Shown here piece by piece: positions 1 to 6,740 of a stretch of DNA of 7,973 bases. Source of the DNA: an uncultured Methanobrevibacter sp. (lineage in GTDB: Archaea; Methanobacteriota; Methanobacteria; Methanobacteriales; Methanobacteriaceae). The stretch spans positions 1-7,973 of the forward strand of contig NZ_CALCYR010000044.1 of the NCBI RefSeq assembly GCF_937906425.1, read 5' to 3'. Numbering within the stretch: position 1 is the first letter of the stretch; each line of letters begins with the position of its first letter. The notes under the pieces were generated by a model, which did no database searches, was not told the DNA's origin, and worked only from the letters and a program-made list of their open reading frames with translations. The translations under genes and the position numbers were made by a program.

Positions 1-185
1 CTTTCATTAATCATAATTTTTTGTTTATTGTAATTAATATTTTTTATTTTATTTTTTATTTTTTATTTTTTCTTAAGTGAACCTTATTTAATTTTTTCTC
101 TTAATTAAAATAAATTCATCGTTTTTGTTTAGAAATTCTTTTATTTTTTTTTATTAAATTTATTTTTAAATTTTTTTTAAAAATA

Positions 186-195
186 TTTATATATT
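186..195 (+). promoter_or_regulatory. Candidate TATA box (adhesin promoter)
   Basis: The stretch reads TTTATATATT, preceded by an A-rich AAAAATA segment that could act as a BRE. It is the best archaeal TATA match upstream of the adhesin. If used, transcription would start near 215 and leave a leader of about 260 nt that includes the inverted repeat at 236-278. A weaker TTATAAAT at 376-383 would give a leader of about 70 nt. In such AT-rich DNA TATA-like strings arise by chance, so this is a candidate only. Confidence 0.35.
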
Positions 196-235
196 TAAAA
201 AAGTTAAATTAATATTAAAGTTTATTTTAATAATC

Positions 236-278
236 AATAATCTAGCTTGATAAATTTATTTTATTTATCAAGATTATT
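236..278. repeat. Long imperfect inverted repeat upstream of the adhesin
   Basis: CTTGATAAAT (246-255) and ATTTATCAAG (263-272) are perfect 10-bp complementary arms around a 7-nt loop. Outside them AATAAT (236-241) pairs with ATTATT (273-278), with CTAG (242-245) bulged on the left. The total is 16 paired positions. It lies about 45 bp after the TATA candidate, so it could be an operator for a dimeric regulator or a structure in the mRNA leader. A T-tract follows at about 297-309, so termination or attenuation is also possible. Confidence 0.6.
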
Positions 279-430
279 TGAGTAAATTTAAAAAAATTTT
301 TATTTTTTTCGGATTGTCTTATTTTATAGTAATTATGCTTTGAATAGTTTATTTCCTTTTGATTAGTATTGGGGATTATAAATTCTTATGTTTTATGATA
401 AAATAAAGGCTTATCTGATTTTTTTATTTT

Positions 431-454
431 TCTCTTTTTTTTTAAAAAAGGGGG
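431..454 (+). other. Possible leader hairpin just before the adhesin start
   Basis: In RNA, UCUC plus six U (431-440) can pair with six A plus four G (444-453) around a UUU loop, using C-G and U-G pairs at the base. The G-run at 450-454 is the only G5 in this leader. The structure ends 15 nt before the Shine-Dalgarno site, so it could affect ribosome access. The pairing is visible, but stability and function are untested. Confidence 0.35.
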
Positions 455-468
455 ATTCATTTTTATAT

Positions 469-474
469 AGGTGA
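469..474 (+). promoter_or_regulatory. Shine-Dalgarno site deciding the TTG start of the adhesin
   Basis: AGGTGA matches the archaeal anti-Shine-Dalgarno complement (AGGAGGTGA) at its 3' half. Aligned to that consensus, the spacing to TTG 479 is the same as the aquaporin's spacing to ATG 7100. This supports TTG over the in-frame ATG at 494. Confidence 0.7.
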
Positions 475-478
475 AAAT

Positions 479-3400
479 TTGAAGATTAAATACATGACTA
501 TATTTTTAGTTCTTCTTTGTTGTTTAATGGGAGCAGCAAGTGCAGCAGAGGATGTCTCAACAGACATTGCTGATTCTACAGATGAAGCTATGATTGTAGA
601 TGCTGTTTCCACTGATATAACTGATAATCCACAGGATATTATTACATCAGATGATACAAATGAAGAACAAATAATAAACGAATCAAAGACAGTTGAACAA
701 ACTGATGATTCTGCAAATGTGGAATCTGAACCAACTAGATCTACTGAAATAAATGCAACAGATTGGGGTGAATTTAAGGAATATGCAACTGCTACCGATG
801 ATGATTATACTATTAAATTAACCGGCACATCCTATACTATTAGTAGGGTTATTTTTGGTAACAATGTTACTGTTATAGGTACTTCCACTAGTTATTTCAC
901 TGGCGGAAGCAATGGTACAACTTATTTTACAAGTACTGGTGATTTAAGCATCACATTTATTAATGTAACTTTTAAGGATATCTATGCAGGTGTTCTTTTT
1001 AAATTAGCTACTGATACAGGAACTAATAAGTTTATCAACTGCAGTTTTGATAATATTTATACTTCCGTTTATAAATCCTCAGTCATTTGGAACGATAAAG
1101 GATATATGAATATTAGTGGTTGTAATTTCACAAATTGTAATAACGGATTTGGTGTGATAACCAACTATGCTTCTTCCGGTACAGTTCAAATGAATGTGGA
1201 AAATAGCAGATTTGAGGATAATTACGGTAGACTAGAACCTGGAGCTATTAACAATTGTGGAGAAATGAATATAACCAACTGTACTTTCACACACAATGTA
1301 GCAGGATGGTGGGCTGGAGCTGTCCATACTCACACCAATGCTTATACACGTATTGTAGATTCAACCTTCACTGACAATCTTGCCGGAGGAAACAGCGGTA
1401 CTGGATGGAATGGAGGAGCATTATTCTCTTACAGCAAATTAGAAGTTATAAATTCTGTCTTCACTGGAAACAATGTCAGTGTTTTAACTGGTGGAGGTGC
1501 TATTTTCGGTTACAGTATGGGAACATCCACATACAATATTACAGTAGATTCCTGTAATTTCACTCAAAATGTTAATAAACACACTTCAGGATATGCAGGT
1601 GCTATTGGAGTACAAAATATAGGATATTTAACCATATTTAATTCTTCTTTTGTAAATAACTCTGCAAATAACGGCCAAGCTATTGCAGCAATTACAAAAG
1701 ATGAGCCTTATTGTATGAACTGTACTAACTGTTCATGTCCTAATTGTCCTAACTGTACAAATTGTAGTCATAATGTTTCTTCAGGATACCCAACAACTAA
1801 GATTTATAATAATACCTTTGTAAATCATACTGGCTCCGGAGATACAGTATATATAGCAGGAAATCACTACTTGTTTGAAAACAATACCTTCACTAACTCA
1901 ACACAAACAACCAATTATAGAGGTAGTGAAAATCAAGATGGTCTAACATCTCTCACTTCATTTATCTCTCTAGAAAATGGTCGGAATTCTAAAAAGTTAC
2001 AAAGTCCAATATTATCTGAGGGTTCTGTTGCTCATGATGTAATATATGTAAATTACAGTTCATCAAATAGTGCTGAACAAAATGGTTGTGATGGTCAAAG
2101 TTGGGAAACAGCATATGGGGGCCGTTTGGGTTTTTCTAGAGCAATTAAATATATTAATACAAATGGGATAATTTATTTAGCTGATGTAACTTTCCCGTCT
2201 ATTACATCACCAGATCAAAAAAATGTTACTGTGATAGGTTTAAATAGAGAAAAAACTATTTTCTCTATAAAATCAACATATTTGGATGGTTATGATTACT
2301 ATCGTTATCAAAGTACTTTTATAAACATAACTTTTAATATAACTGAATTTCATTTAGAAAAAGATTATGAATTCATCAATTGTACATTTATTAATTCAAA
2401 TATTTCCATGTGGTGGAATGCATATGACATTTATTTAGGAGCTCCTGAAAATATAGATATTGATTATTCTTTTTATTCTAATTTTACAGGTTGTAATTTT
2501 GTAAATAGTACTCTTAATGCATATAGGTTTGGTGAAGCTAATTTTAAAGAATGTACTTTTGAGAATATTACTGCTGATTCTATTGTAAACAATACCGGGG
2601 GTTTTGCCTTAAATGATGGTATTTTCTTCTCTGATTGTACATTCAATAATGTAAACGTTAAAGGTATTGTTGATGTTCCTACTGACACTGTTATAGGTAC
2701 TAATGCAGGTTCTAGAGTTCGCATTGAAGGTTGTACTGGTGTAGAAGGTTCTGATGTTGTGACTGAAGGTGGTCGTGACTTTATTAATACCACTGCTTCC
2801 AGATTAGACACCACTCTTGTTTGTGAGATTGATGATGAAAATAATTTTGTAGTTAGCTTAAAAGACTCTGTAGGCAATCTTATTAAGGAAGGACAGATAT
2901 CTGTCATTATTAATGATGGTGAAGGGATTCCTTATGATATTGAAGATGGGGAATTTATTATTCCATTTGATGAGTTAATTGAAGATTTATCCGGTAAGAT
3001 TACTATTGTCGTAAGATTTGATGACACTGCTGATTATGTAGGATCTGCTGATTCTTTAAGCACTTTCGTTATAATAGAGGAGACTCCTGTTGGTGCTGTC
3101 ATTGATTTAACCCCTAATGAGGATAGCAGTTCTGTTAATGTTATTGTAAAGGATGTTAATAATTCCCCTATTTCCGGTGCTGAAATTTTCTACTACTTTG
3201 GTGAATATGATGAGGAAAGCACTGTAATATATAATGCAACAGTGGATGATGATGGGGAATATGACATTGAAATTGACAATTCAGATAATTGTGAATTAAC
3301 CGTCTATTACGAGCTTAATGATGATTTGACTGTTTATGCAAGTTATAATCTTCTTGTAAATAATATTACAGAATATGTTGATGTTGCCAATTCTGCAAAT

Positions 3401-4657
3401 GCCACCATCAGTTTAAGTTTAGATGATGGAAATGTGATTGTAAGCCTTGCAGATCTTGATGGAAGTCCTATTGCAAATGCTGATTTGGATGCAGTTGTTG
3501 ATGGTAAAAATCAAGTTGTCAAAACAGGTGATGATGGTACTGCAAATATTCCTGTCGGTGCAAACGCAACCGTGACTGTTATTTACACTGATGATATCGG
3601 TTCCACAGTAAGTGCATCCATTGTAAGTCTTGAAAACAACAACACCATTGAAGTTGAAAAGATTGTTGAGATAAACAATACAGTTGAGGTTGAAAAGATT
3701 GTTGAGATAAACAATACAGTTGAGGTTGAAAAGATTGTTGAGTTGGTCATTGTTCCTAATGCTACAATTGTCTTGTCCACTGAGGACGGCAGTTCTGTAA
3801 TTGCTAATTTAACAGATCTTGACGGTGCTGCAATTGCAAATGCTACTTTAAGTGTAAGTGTTAACGGTAAGCAATCAAGTGCAGTCACTGATGAGAATGG
3901 TTTGGCTAATATTGCCATTGATGGTAATAGCACTCTTGTGGTTTCCTATATGGATGCAAATAATCTTACAAGTGTCGGCTACATGAATGTCATCATAATC
4001 AATAATGTTACTGAAAAGATTGTTGAAATCAACAATACTGTTGAAATCAACAATACAATTGAGGTTCCTCTTAAACGTACTGTAACTGAGATTGGATATG
4101 AAAACATGACTACAAAGGCCTTAACCTATCCTGCCCTTAGAAATGGTGAATACTTCGTATTCACACTCAAGGACGCAAACGGCAAGGCTTTAGCCGGCAA
4201 GAATGTAAGCGTTGGATTCAACGGTCATGTATACACATACCTAACCGATGAAAACGGTACTGCCCAGACTCAGGTTAACCTTAAGGTTGCAGGCGGATAC
4301 ACATTCGCTGTCTGTTTCTTAGGTGATGATGACTACAATGCAAGCTTCATTGCAGCAAAAATCACTGTAGAAAAACAAAAACCTAGTTTAACTGTTCCTG
4401 CAAAATCCTACAAGGCAGCAGCTAAGACAAAAACATTGACTGCAACTTTCAAGGACGAAGCAGGTAAACTCATCAAGGGCAAAAAGGTCACTTTCACTGT
4501 TAACGGTAAAACATACACTGGAACTACTAATGACAAGGGTGTGGCTAGTGTAAAAGTAAGTCTTTCAACTAAGAAAACTTACAGCTTCACAGCTTCATTT
4601 GCTGGAGACGACACCTTTGCAGCAGTGACCAAAACTGGAAAAGTAACTATAAAATAG
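479..4657 (+). CDS. Large secreted adhesin-like protein (beta-helix plus Ig-like repeats)
   Basis: This is a 1392-residue surface or secreted protein, probably for attachment. The TTG start gives a signal peptide (MKIK, hydrophobic 6-20, cleavage near ASA-A 22/23); the ATG at 494 would drop the basic n-region. Residues 24-85 are an acidic linker (about 20 D/E, one K). Residues 90-487 form a beta-helix with Pmp-like FxxN motifs (FTHN, FTDN, FTGN, FTQN, FVNN) and GGA at 312-314 and 339-341, interrupted by a Cys loop at 412-429. A second beta-helix module spans about 521-770; both modules carry NVTVIG near their start (129-134 and 582-587). Six Ig-like domains follow: roughly 774-871, 872-963, 964-1057, 1089-1180, 1199-1300 and 1301-1392, with repeat hinges at 1058-1088 and about 1181-1198. 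The last domain is Lys-rich (18 K, 5 D/E). There is no C-terminal membrane helix or sortase motif, so anchoring may be electrostatic or by wall binding (inference). NxS/T sequons are frequent, as expected for archaeal N-glycosylation. The ligand is unknown. Confidence 0.9.
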   Translation: MKIKYMTIFLVLLCCLMGAASAAEDVSTDIADSTDEAMIVDAVSTDITDNPQDIITSDDTNEEQIINESKTVEQTDDSANVESEPTRSTEINATDWGEFKEYATATDDDYTIKLTGTSYTISRVIFGNNVTVIGTSTSYFTGGSNGTTYFTSTGDLSITFINVTFKDIYAGVLFKLATDTGTNKFINCSFDNIYTSVYKSSVIWNDKGYMNISGCNFTNCNNGFGVITNYASSGTVQMNVENSRFEDNYGRLEPGAINNCGEMNITNCTFTHNVAGWWAGAVHTHTNAYTRIVDSTFTDNLAGGNSGTGWNGGALFSYSKLEVINSVFTGNNVSVLTGGGAIFGYSMGTSTYNITVDSCNFTQNVNKHTSGYAGAIGVQNIGYLTIFNSSFVNNSANNGQAIAAITKDEPYCMNCTNCSCPNCPNCTNCSHNVSSGYPTTKIYNNTFVNHTGSGDTVYIAGNHYLFENNTFTNSTQTTNYRGSENQDGLTSLTSFISLENGRNSKKLQSPILSEGSVAHDVIYVNYSSSNSAEQNGCDGQSWETAYGGRLGFSRAIKYINTNGIIYLADVTFPSITSPDQKNVTVIGLNREKTIFSIKSTYLDGYDYYRYQSTFINITFNITEFHLEKDYEFINCTFINSNISMWWNAYDIYLGAPENIDIDYSFYSNFTGCNFVNSTLNAYRFGEANFKECTFENITADSIVNNTGGFALNDGIFFSDCTFNNVNVKGIVDVPTDTVIGTNAGSRVRIEGCTGVEGSDVVTEGGRDFINTTASRLDTTLVCEIDDENNFVVSLKDSVGNLIKEGQISVIINDGEGIPYDIEDGEFIIPFDELIEDLSGKITIVVRFDDTADYVGSADSLSTFVIIEETPVGAVIDLTPNEDSSSVNVIVKDVNNSPISGAEIFYYFGEYDEESTVIYNATVDDDGEYDIEIDNSDNCELTVYYELNDDLTVYASYNLLVNNITEYVDVANSANATISLSLDDGNVIVSLADLDGSPIANADLDAVVDGKNQVVKTGDDGTANIPVGANATVTVIYTDDIGSTVSASIVSLENNNTIEVEKIVEINNTVEVEKIVEINNTVEVEKIVELVIVPNATIVLSTEDGSSVIANLTDLDGAAIANATLSVSVNGKQSSAVTDENGLANIAIDGNSTLVVSYMDANNLTSVGYMNVIIINNVTEKIVEINNTVEINNTIEVPLKRTVTEIGYENMTTKALTYPALRNGEYFVFTLKDANGKALAGKNVSVGFNGHVYTYLTDENGTAQTQVNLKVAGGYTFAVCFLGDDDYNASFIAAKITVEKQKPSLTVPAKSYKAAAKTKTLTATFKDEAGKLIKGKKVTFTVNGKTYTGTTNDKGVASVKVSLSTKKTYSFTASFAGDDTFAAVTKTGKVTIK
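1712..1765 (+). other. Seven-cysteine (Cys-x-Asn) loop within the adhesin beta-helix
   Basis: Codons 412-429 place cysteines at 412, 415, 418, 420, 423, 426 and 429, a CxxCxxCxCxxCxxCxxC pattern built from near-tandem C-x-N tripeptides (CMN, CTN, CPN). Four of the five Asn (414, 417, 425, 428) sit in N-C-S/T sequons. The segment falls between two beta-helix rungs, so it should protrude as a loop. Cysteines are sparse in the rest of the protein by comparison. Metal binding or intermolecular disulfides are possible, but neither can be decided from sequence. Confidence 0.85.
3650..3742 (+). repeat. 36-bp in-frame tandem repeat, about 2.6 copies
   Basis: Units 3650-3685 and 3686-3721 are identical except for the first codon (GAA/GAG), and 3722-3742 is a partial third. 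Each encodes EVEKIVEINNTV, giving a hinge (residues 1058-1088) between the third and fourth Ig-like domains with an NNT sequon per full unit. Near identity at DNA level means recent duplication and easy slippage. Copy change would alter length by 12 residues without a frameshift. Confidence 0.9.
4022..4057 (+). repeat. 18-bp in-frame direct repeat (two copies)
   Basis: GTTGAAATCAACAATACT (4022-4039) is followed directly by the same 18 bases ending in A (4040-4057). Together they encode VEINNTVEINNT in the hinge before the fifth Ig-like domain. The peptide is a shortened version of the 12-residue hinge repeat found at 3650-3742, so both hinges share an origin. Confidence 0.85.
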
Positions 4658-4660
4658 ATG

Positions 4661-4741
4661 GAGAATTAATTTTCTCTATTTATTTTTAAATTTTTCATTG
4701 GAATAATAATTTTTTTTATTTTTTTATTTTTTTATTTTTTT
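4661..4741 (+). terminator. Adhesin transcription terminator (hairpin and T-tracts)
   Basis: Three bases after the TAG stop, GAGAA (4661-4665) pairs with TTCTC (4672-4676) around a 6-nt loop. T-rich sequence follows, with runs of seven T at 4711-4717, 4719-4725, 4727-4733 and 4735-4741. Archaeal termination mainly needs U-tracts, so the T-runs are the stronger evidence and the short stem is supportive. Confidence 0.65.
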
Positions 4742-4766
4742 ACTTTTTTAATTTTTTTACTTTTTT
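4711..4766. repeat. Octanucleotide T-tract microsatellite
   Basis: Seven T-runs of 6-7 bases are separated by A, AC or AA, giving an almost exact 8-bp period: ATTTTTTT units through 4741, then alternating ACTTTTTT and ATTTTTTT forms to 4766. It probably serves as a multi-stop U-tract after the adhesin. Being a simple repeat, it should vary in length between strains. Confidence 0.7.
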
Positions 4767-4838
4767 CAATTGTTTTTTTGCTTGTTTTTTTAATCTGATG
4801 TTTTTTGTTTTTATTTATTTTTTATAAATTTTATCCTA

Positions 4839-4849
4839 AAACCAGGTTT
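4839..4849. promoter_or_regulatory. 11-bp palindrome, candidate operator
   Basis: AAACC-A-GGTTT is a perfect odd palindrome and one of the few G/C clusters in the intergenic region. It sits about 40 bp before the TATA candidate at 4890 and lies inside a wider inverted repeat, AATTTTAT (4827-4834) with ATAAAATT (4855-4862). The position fits a regulator site for the DUF2193 gene, but no known regulon motif is recognised. Confidence 0.4.
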
Positions 4850-4889
4850 ATTTAATAAAATTGCTTATTTTTGAGAATCATTTCAAAAA

Positions 4890-4899
4890 TTATATATAT
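4890..4899 (+). promoter_or_regulatory. Candidate TATA box (DUF2193 gene)
   Basis: TTATATATAT preceded by CAAAAA is the best BRE/TATA-like string before the DUF2193 gene; TTATATAA at 4915-4922 is an alternative. Either would give a leader of roughly 280-310 nt containing the inverted repeat at 4958-4985. A closer candidate at 5125-5132 would give a leader of about 70 nt. Confidence 0.35.
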
Positions 4900-4957
4900 T
4901 TAAGTTTATCTATTATTATATAAGATTAAATTATATTTTGGATTTGATTAAAGGTTT

Positions 4958-4985
4958 GTAATAATTTATTTCTAATAATTATTAC
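4958..4985. repeat. Inverted repeat in the DUF2193 leader
   Basis: GTAATAATT (4958-4966) and AATTATTAC (4977-4985) are perfect 9-bp arms around a 10-nt loop. The right side also contains the 12-bp palindrome TAATAATTATTA (4973-4984). Its placement, some 60 bp after the TATA candidate, parallels the inverted repeat ahead of the adhesin. It is pure A/T apart from the terminal G/C pair and one C in the loop, so chance is a real alternative. Confidence 0.45.
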
Positions 4986-5218
4986 TTATTGTAGTTTTTT
5001 ACTAATTTAATTTGTTTATTGTTTTTATTTGATTTGGTTTTTTTATAAACGAATTATTTTTCTTTTTTTCTAATTCTTGATATGTTTTTTCTAAATTGCA
5101 AATATTTTAATTCTTTTATTTTTTTTATATTAAAATATTTAAACTGTTGGATTATTTTTATTAAATATTTTAATTTTTGATTTGGTTGAAATATTTTAAA
5201 AATAATTTTTTATAATGT

Positions 5219-5222
5219 GGTG
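5219..5222 (+). promoter_or_regulatory. Shine-Dalgarno site favouring the second ATG of the DUF2193 gene
   Basis: GGTG matches the 3' half of AGGAGGTGA. Its first G lies 9 bases before ATG 5228 but only 6 before ATG 5225. The equivalent distance is 9 in both other genes of the window, so 5228 is preferred. Confidence 0.55.
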
Positions 5223-5227
5223 TTATG

Positions 5228-6724
5228 ATGAAAGAATTATATGAAAAAATGATTGATGAATCAGTAGCTGCCATTAAGGCAGATATTGGTGTAATTTCTG
5301 AAAACAGATATAATGACTTTAAAATAACTGATGCAAAACCTTATGCAGATGCTGTAGCTGGAATGACCTGTGCTGACGGTCAAGCTAAATCAGTTATCGA
5401 CTTACATAAAAAATCAGTTGAAAGCCATTACAAAGTATTGACTTCCGTTGCTGAAACAATCAGACCAGAAGACGATCCATTTATTGAACATTACCAAACT
5501 CCTCCTGTACTTGAAATCTTATGTGAGGAAGATGGTGAATTTGCAGACAGTTTAGATGTATTTATCAAGGCAATCGCTGACAATGAAGCATTGATTGCAA
5601 AAGAATCCATCCGCAGATACGGAGGTTTCTATGGTCCTACCTGTGTAGTGGACTTTGCCTTAATGCCTGGAAGTACTTCCAATGTTGTTAACCAAATCTT
5701 GAAAACAATCAATATCCCAACAATGCACAAACAAGCAATCTTATCCGCTAAATCCTGGGGTATGAACACTTCATACGGTATTGGTGACGCATTCGCTAAC
5801 GCTATTGAAGATGGTGCAACCGCTGCAGAAGCAACCCAAAAGGAAATTGAAGCTTTACAAATGATTTATAGGGAACCTGTAGAAGGTCAAGGCACCTTGA
5901 TGGATGATGCAGGACACTCTTCATTTGATGTAAGAAAATTCATGTTAGGATACAAGAAGGAAATGAGAAATGTTGTTAAGGCTGCAATGGATGACGGTGT
6001 ACACTACGGTAACATTGTAACCGTACCTGCTTACTGTGTAGGGGACATTGGTCACCACATCGGTCAAGCAAGTTACAACATGTGTAAGGATGATGTAACA
6101 TTAGCTATTATCCAAGCAACCGCTAAAGTAATGGAATCTACATTAAAGGACAACATTGACAACTTTGTACGTCCATCTCAAGTATTGAACTTAGCAACCG
6201 GTTCAACCGCATGTGCTGCTGAATACATTCTTGAATTAGACGGTTTCAACGCTTCAATGGTTGTAGACCTTTTAACCAAAAGATTCCACAACTATGTACA
6301 ACAATATCCTACCAGAGGAGCAGCTGCAGAATTACACAACTGTGACTTTATGGACATGATCTACAGAGGTTCCAACTACATCTCTGAAGCAAGAAAAGCA
6401 AGAAGCAGTGCACAAATTGCTCTTGAACCTAAAGTTAATGGATTTGCTGTTGACTTAGGTGCTATTAATCATAATGAAGTTCTCATGAACCCACAAAGAT
6501 ACACTTACCCTGCTTGTGGAATTACAGTAAGATTCTCCTCACTCATGAGACTTGCAGATTACCCATGTTTACTTACTCCAGAACCTGTAACTGCTACCAT
6601 GATGACAAACATCATTGCACTTAACAAAGAAGCTCCTGGTTCTCCTGTAAGAGGCTGTAAGAACTGTGCTTCCTGTATGATTGATGCAAAACACGAATAC
6701 TGTCAATGGAAAGAATCTGTATAA
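5228..6724 (+). CDS. DUF2193 family protein of unknown function, with C-terminal Cys cluster
   Basis: This 498-residue protein is recognised by overall sequence as the archaeal DUF2193 family, whose function is not established. There is no signal peptide or membrane helix, so it is probably cytoplasmic. Numbering from ATG 5225 (one higher than from 5228), it has 13 cysteines. Four form CX2CX2CX8C at the end (478, 481, 484, 493), a plausible Fe-S or zinc ligand set. A His pair lies in GDIGHHIGQ (273-281), with further motifs TACAAE (328-333) and NCDFMDM (372-378). The start is ATG-ATG; the second is chosen for ribosome-site spacing. Body codons are rich in AAC, TAC, TTC and ACC compared with flanking DNA (28 of 60 G+C at 6001-6060), suggesting high expression. 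The gene stands alone, with its own leader and a strong terminator. A redox or metallo-enzyme role is inference only. Confidence 0.85.
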   Translation: MKELYEKMIDESVAAIKADIGVISENRYNDFKITDAKPYADAVAGMTCADGQAKSVIDLHKKSVESHYKVLTSVAETIRPEDDPFIEHYQTPPVLEILCEEDGEFADSLDVFIKAIADNEALIAKESIRRYGGFYGPTCVVDFALMPGSTSNVVNQILKTINIPTMHKQAILSAKSWGMNTSYGIGDAFANAIEDGATAAEATQKEIEALQMIYREPVEGQGTLMDDAGHSSFDVRKFMLGYKKEMRNVVKAAMDDGVHYGNIVTVPAYCVGDIGHHIGQASYNMCKDDVTLAIIQATAKVMESTLKDNIDNFVRPSQVLNLATGSTACAAEYILELDGFNASMVVDLLTKRFHNYVQQYPTRGAAAELHNCDFMDMIYRGSNYISEARKARSSAQIALEPKVNGFAVDLGAINHNEVLMNPQRYTYPACGITVRFSSLMRLADYPCLLTPEPVTATMMTNIIALNKEAPGSPVRGCKNCASCMIDAKHEYCQWKESV

Positions 6725-6740
6725 GTGTAAACTATTATTT

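Larger units (their letters stand above)
1..470. other. AT-rich intergenic region upstream of the adhesin gene
   Basis: No coding frame can be supported here: stops are dense in all frames and the sequence is mostly T and A runs (4 G+C in the 60 bases at 121-180). The T-runs at about 38-72, with a TTTTTTATT-like rhythm, resemble the T-rich gene ends elsewhere in the window, so they may be the 3' end of a + strand gene lying before the window. That is inference. From about 180 onward the region contains the promoter-like and inverted-repeat elements listed separately, and the last ~100 bases are probably the adhesin mRNA leader. Confidence 0.7.
4658..5227. other. Intergenic region between the adhesin and DUF2193 genes
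   Basis: This stretch of about 570 bases has no supportable gene on either strand. The first ~130 bases are T-tract terminator sequence. The middle contains the palindrome at 4839-4849, TATA-like boxes at 4890-4922 and an inverted repeat at 4958-4985. The last ~240 bases are T-rich and end in the ribosome binding site; they probably form the mRNA leader. Further TATA-like strings at 5125-5132 and 5159-5172 would give shorter leaders, so the start site cannot be fixed by eye. Confidence 0.7.

Noticed and set aside
80..89. AACCTTATTT, whose reverse complement occurs at 6830-6839 near the aquaporin promoter
   Set aside because: A single 10-base match with mostly A/T letters across 8 kb is not convincing without a third occurrence or conservation.
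461..470. TTTTATATAG as the adhesin TATA box
   Set aside because: It is about 10 bases from the start codon and overlaps the ribosome site, so the transcript would begin inside the coding region.
471..473. GTG at 471 as the adhesin start
   Set aside because: It is out of frame with the adhesin (8 bases before TTG 479) and lies within the Shine-Dalgarno sequence.
1712..1765. Zinc finger or rubredoxin in the adhesin
   Set aside because: The tripeptide Cys spacing and extracellular location do not fit either fold.
2473..2907. Open frame of 144 codons on the minus strand inside the adhesin gene
   Set aside because: It lies fully antisense to a convincing coding frame, has low-complexity composition mirroring the adhesin, no recognisable domain and no ribosome site.
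3583..3933. Open frame of 116 codons on the minus strand
   Set aside because: Its repeated STIFSTSTVLFI-like segments are just the antisense reading of the 36-bp adhesin hinge repeat.
6641..6718. Hybrid cluster protein or classic ferredoxin identity for the DUF2193 protein
   Set aside because: The CX2CX2CX8C spacing and the rest of the sequence do not match those families; only a generic metal site can be suggested.
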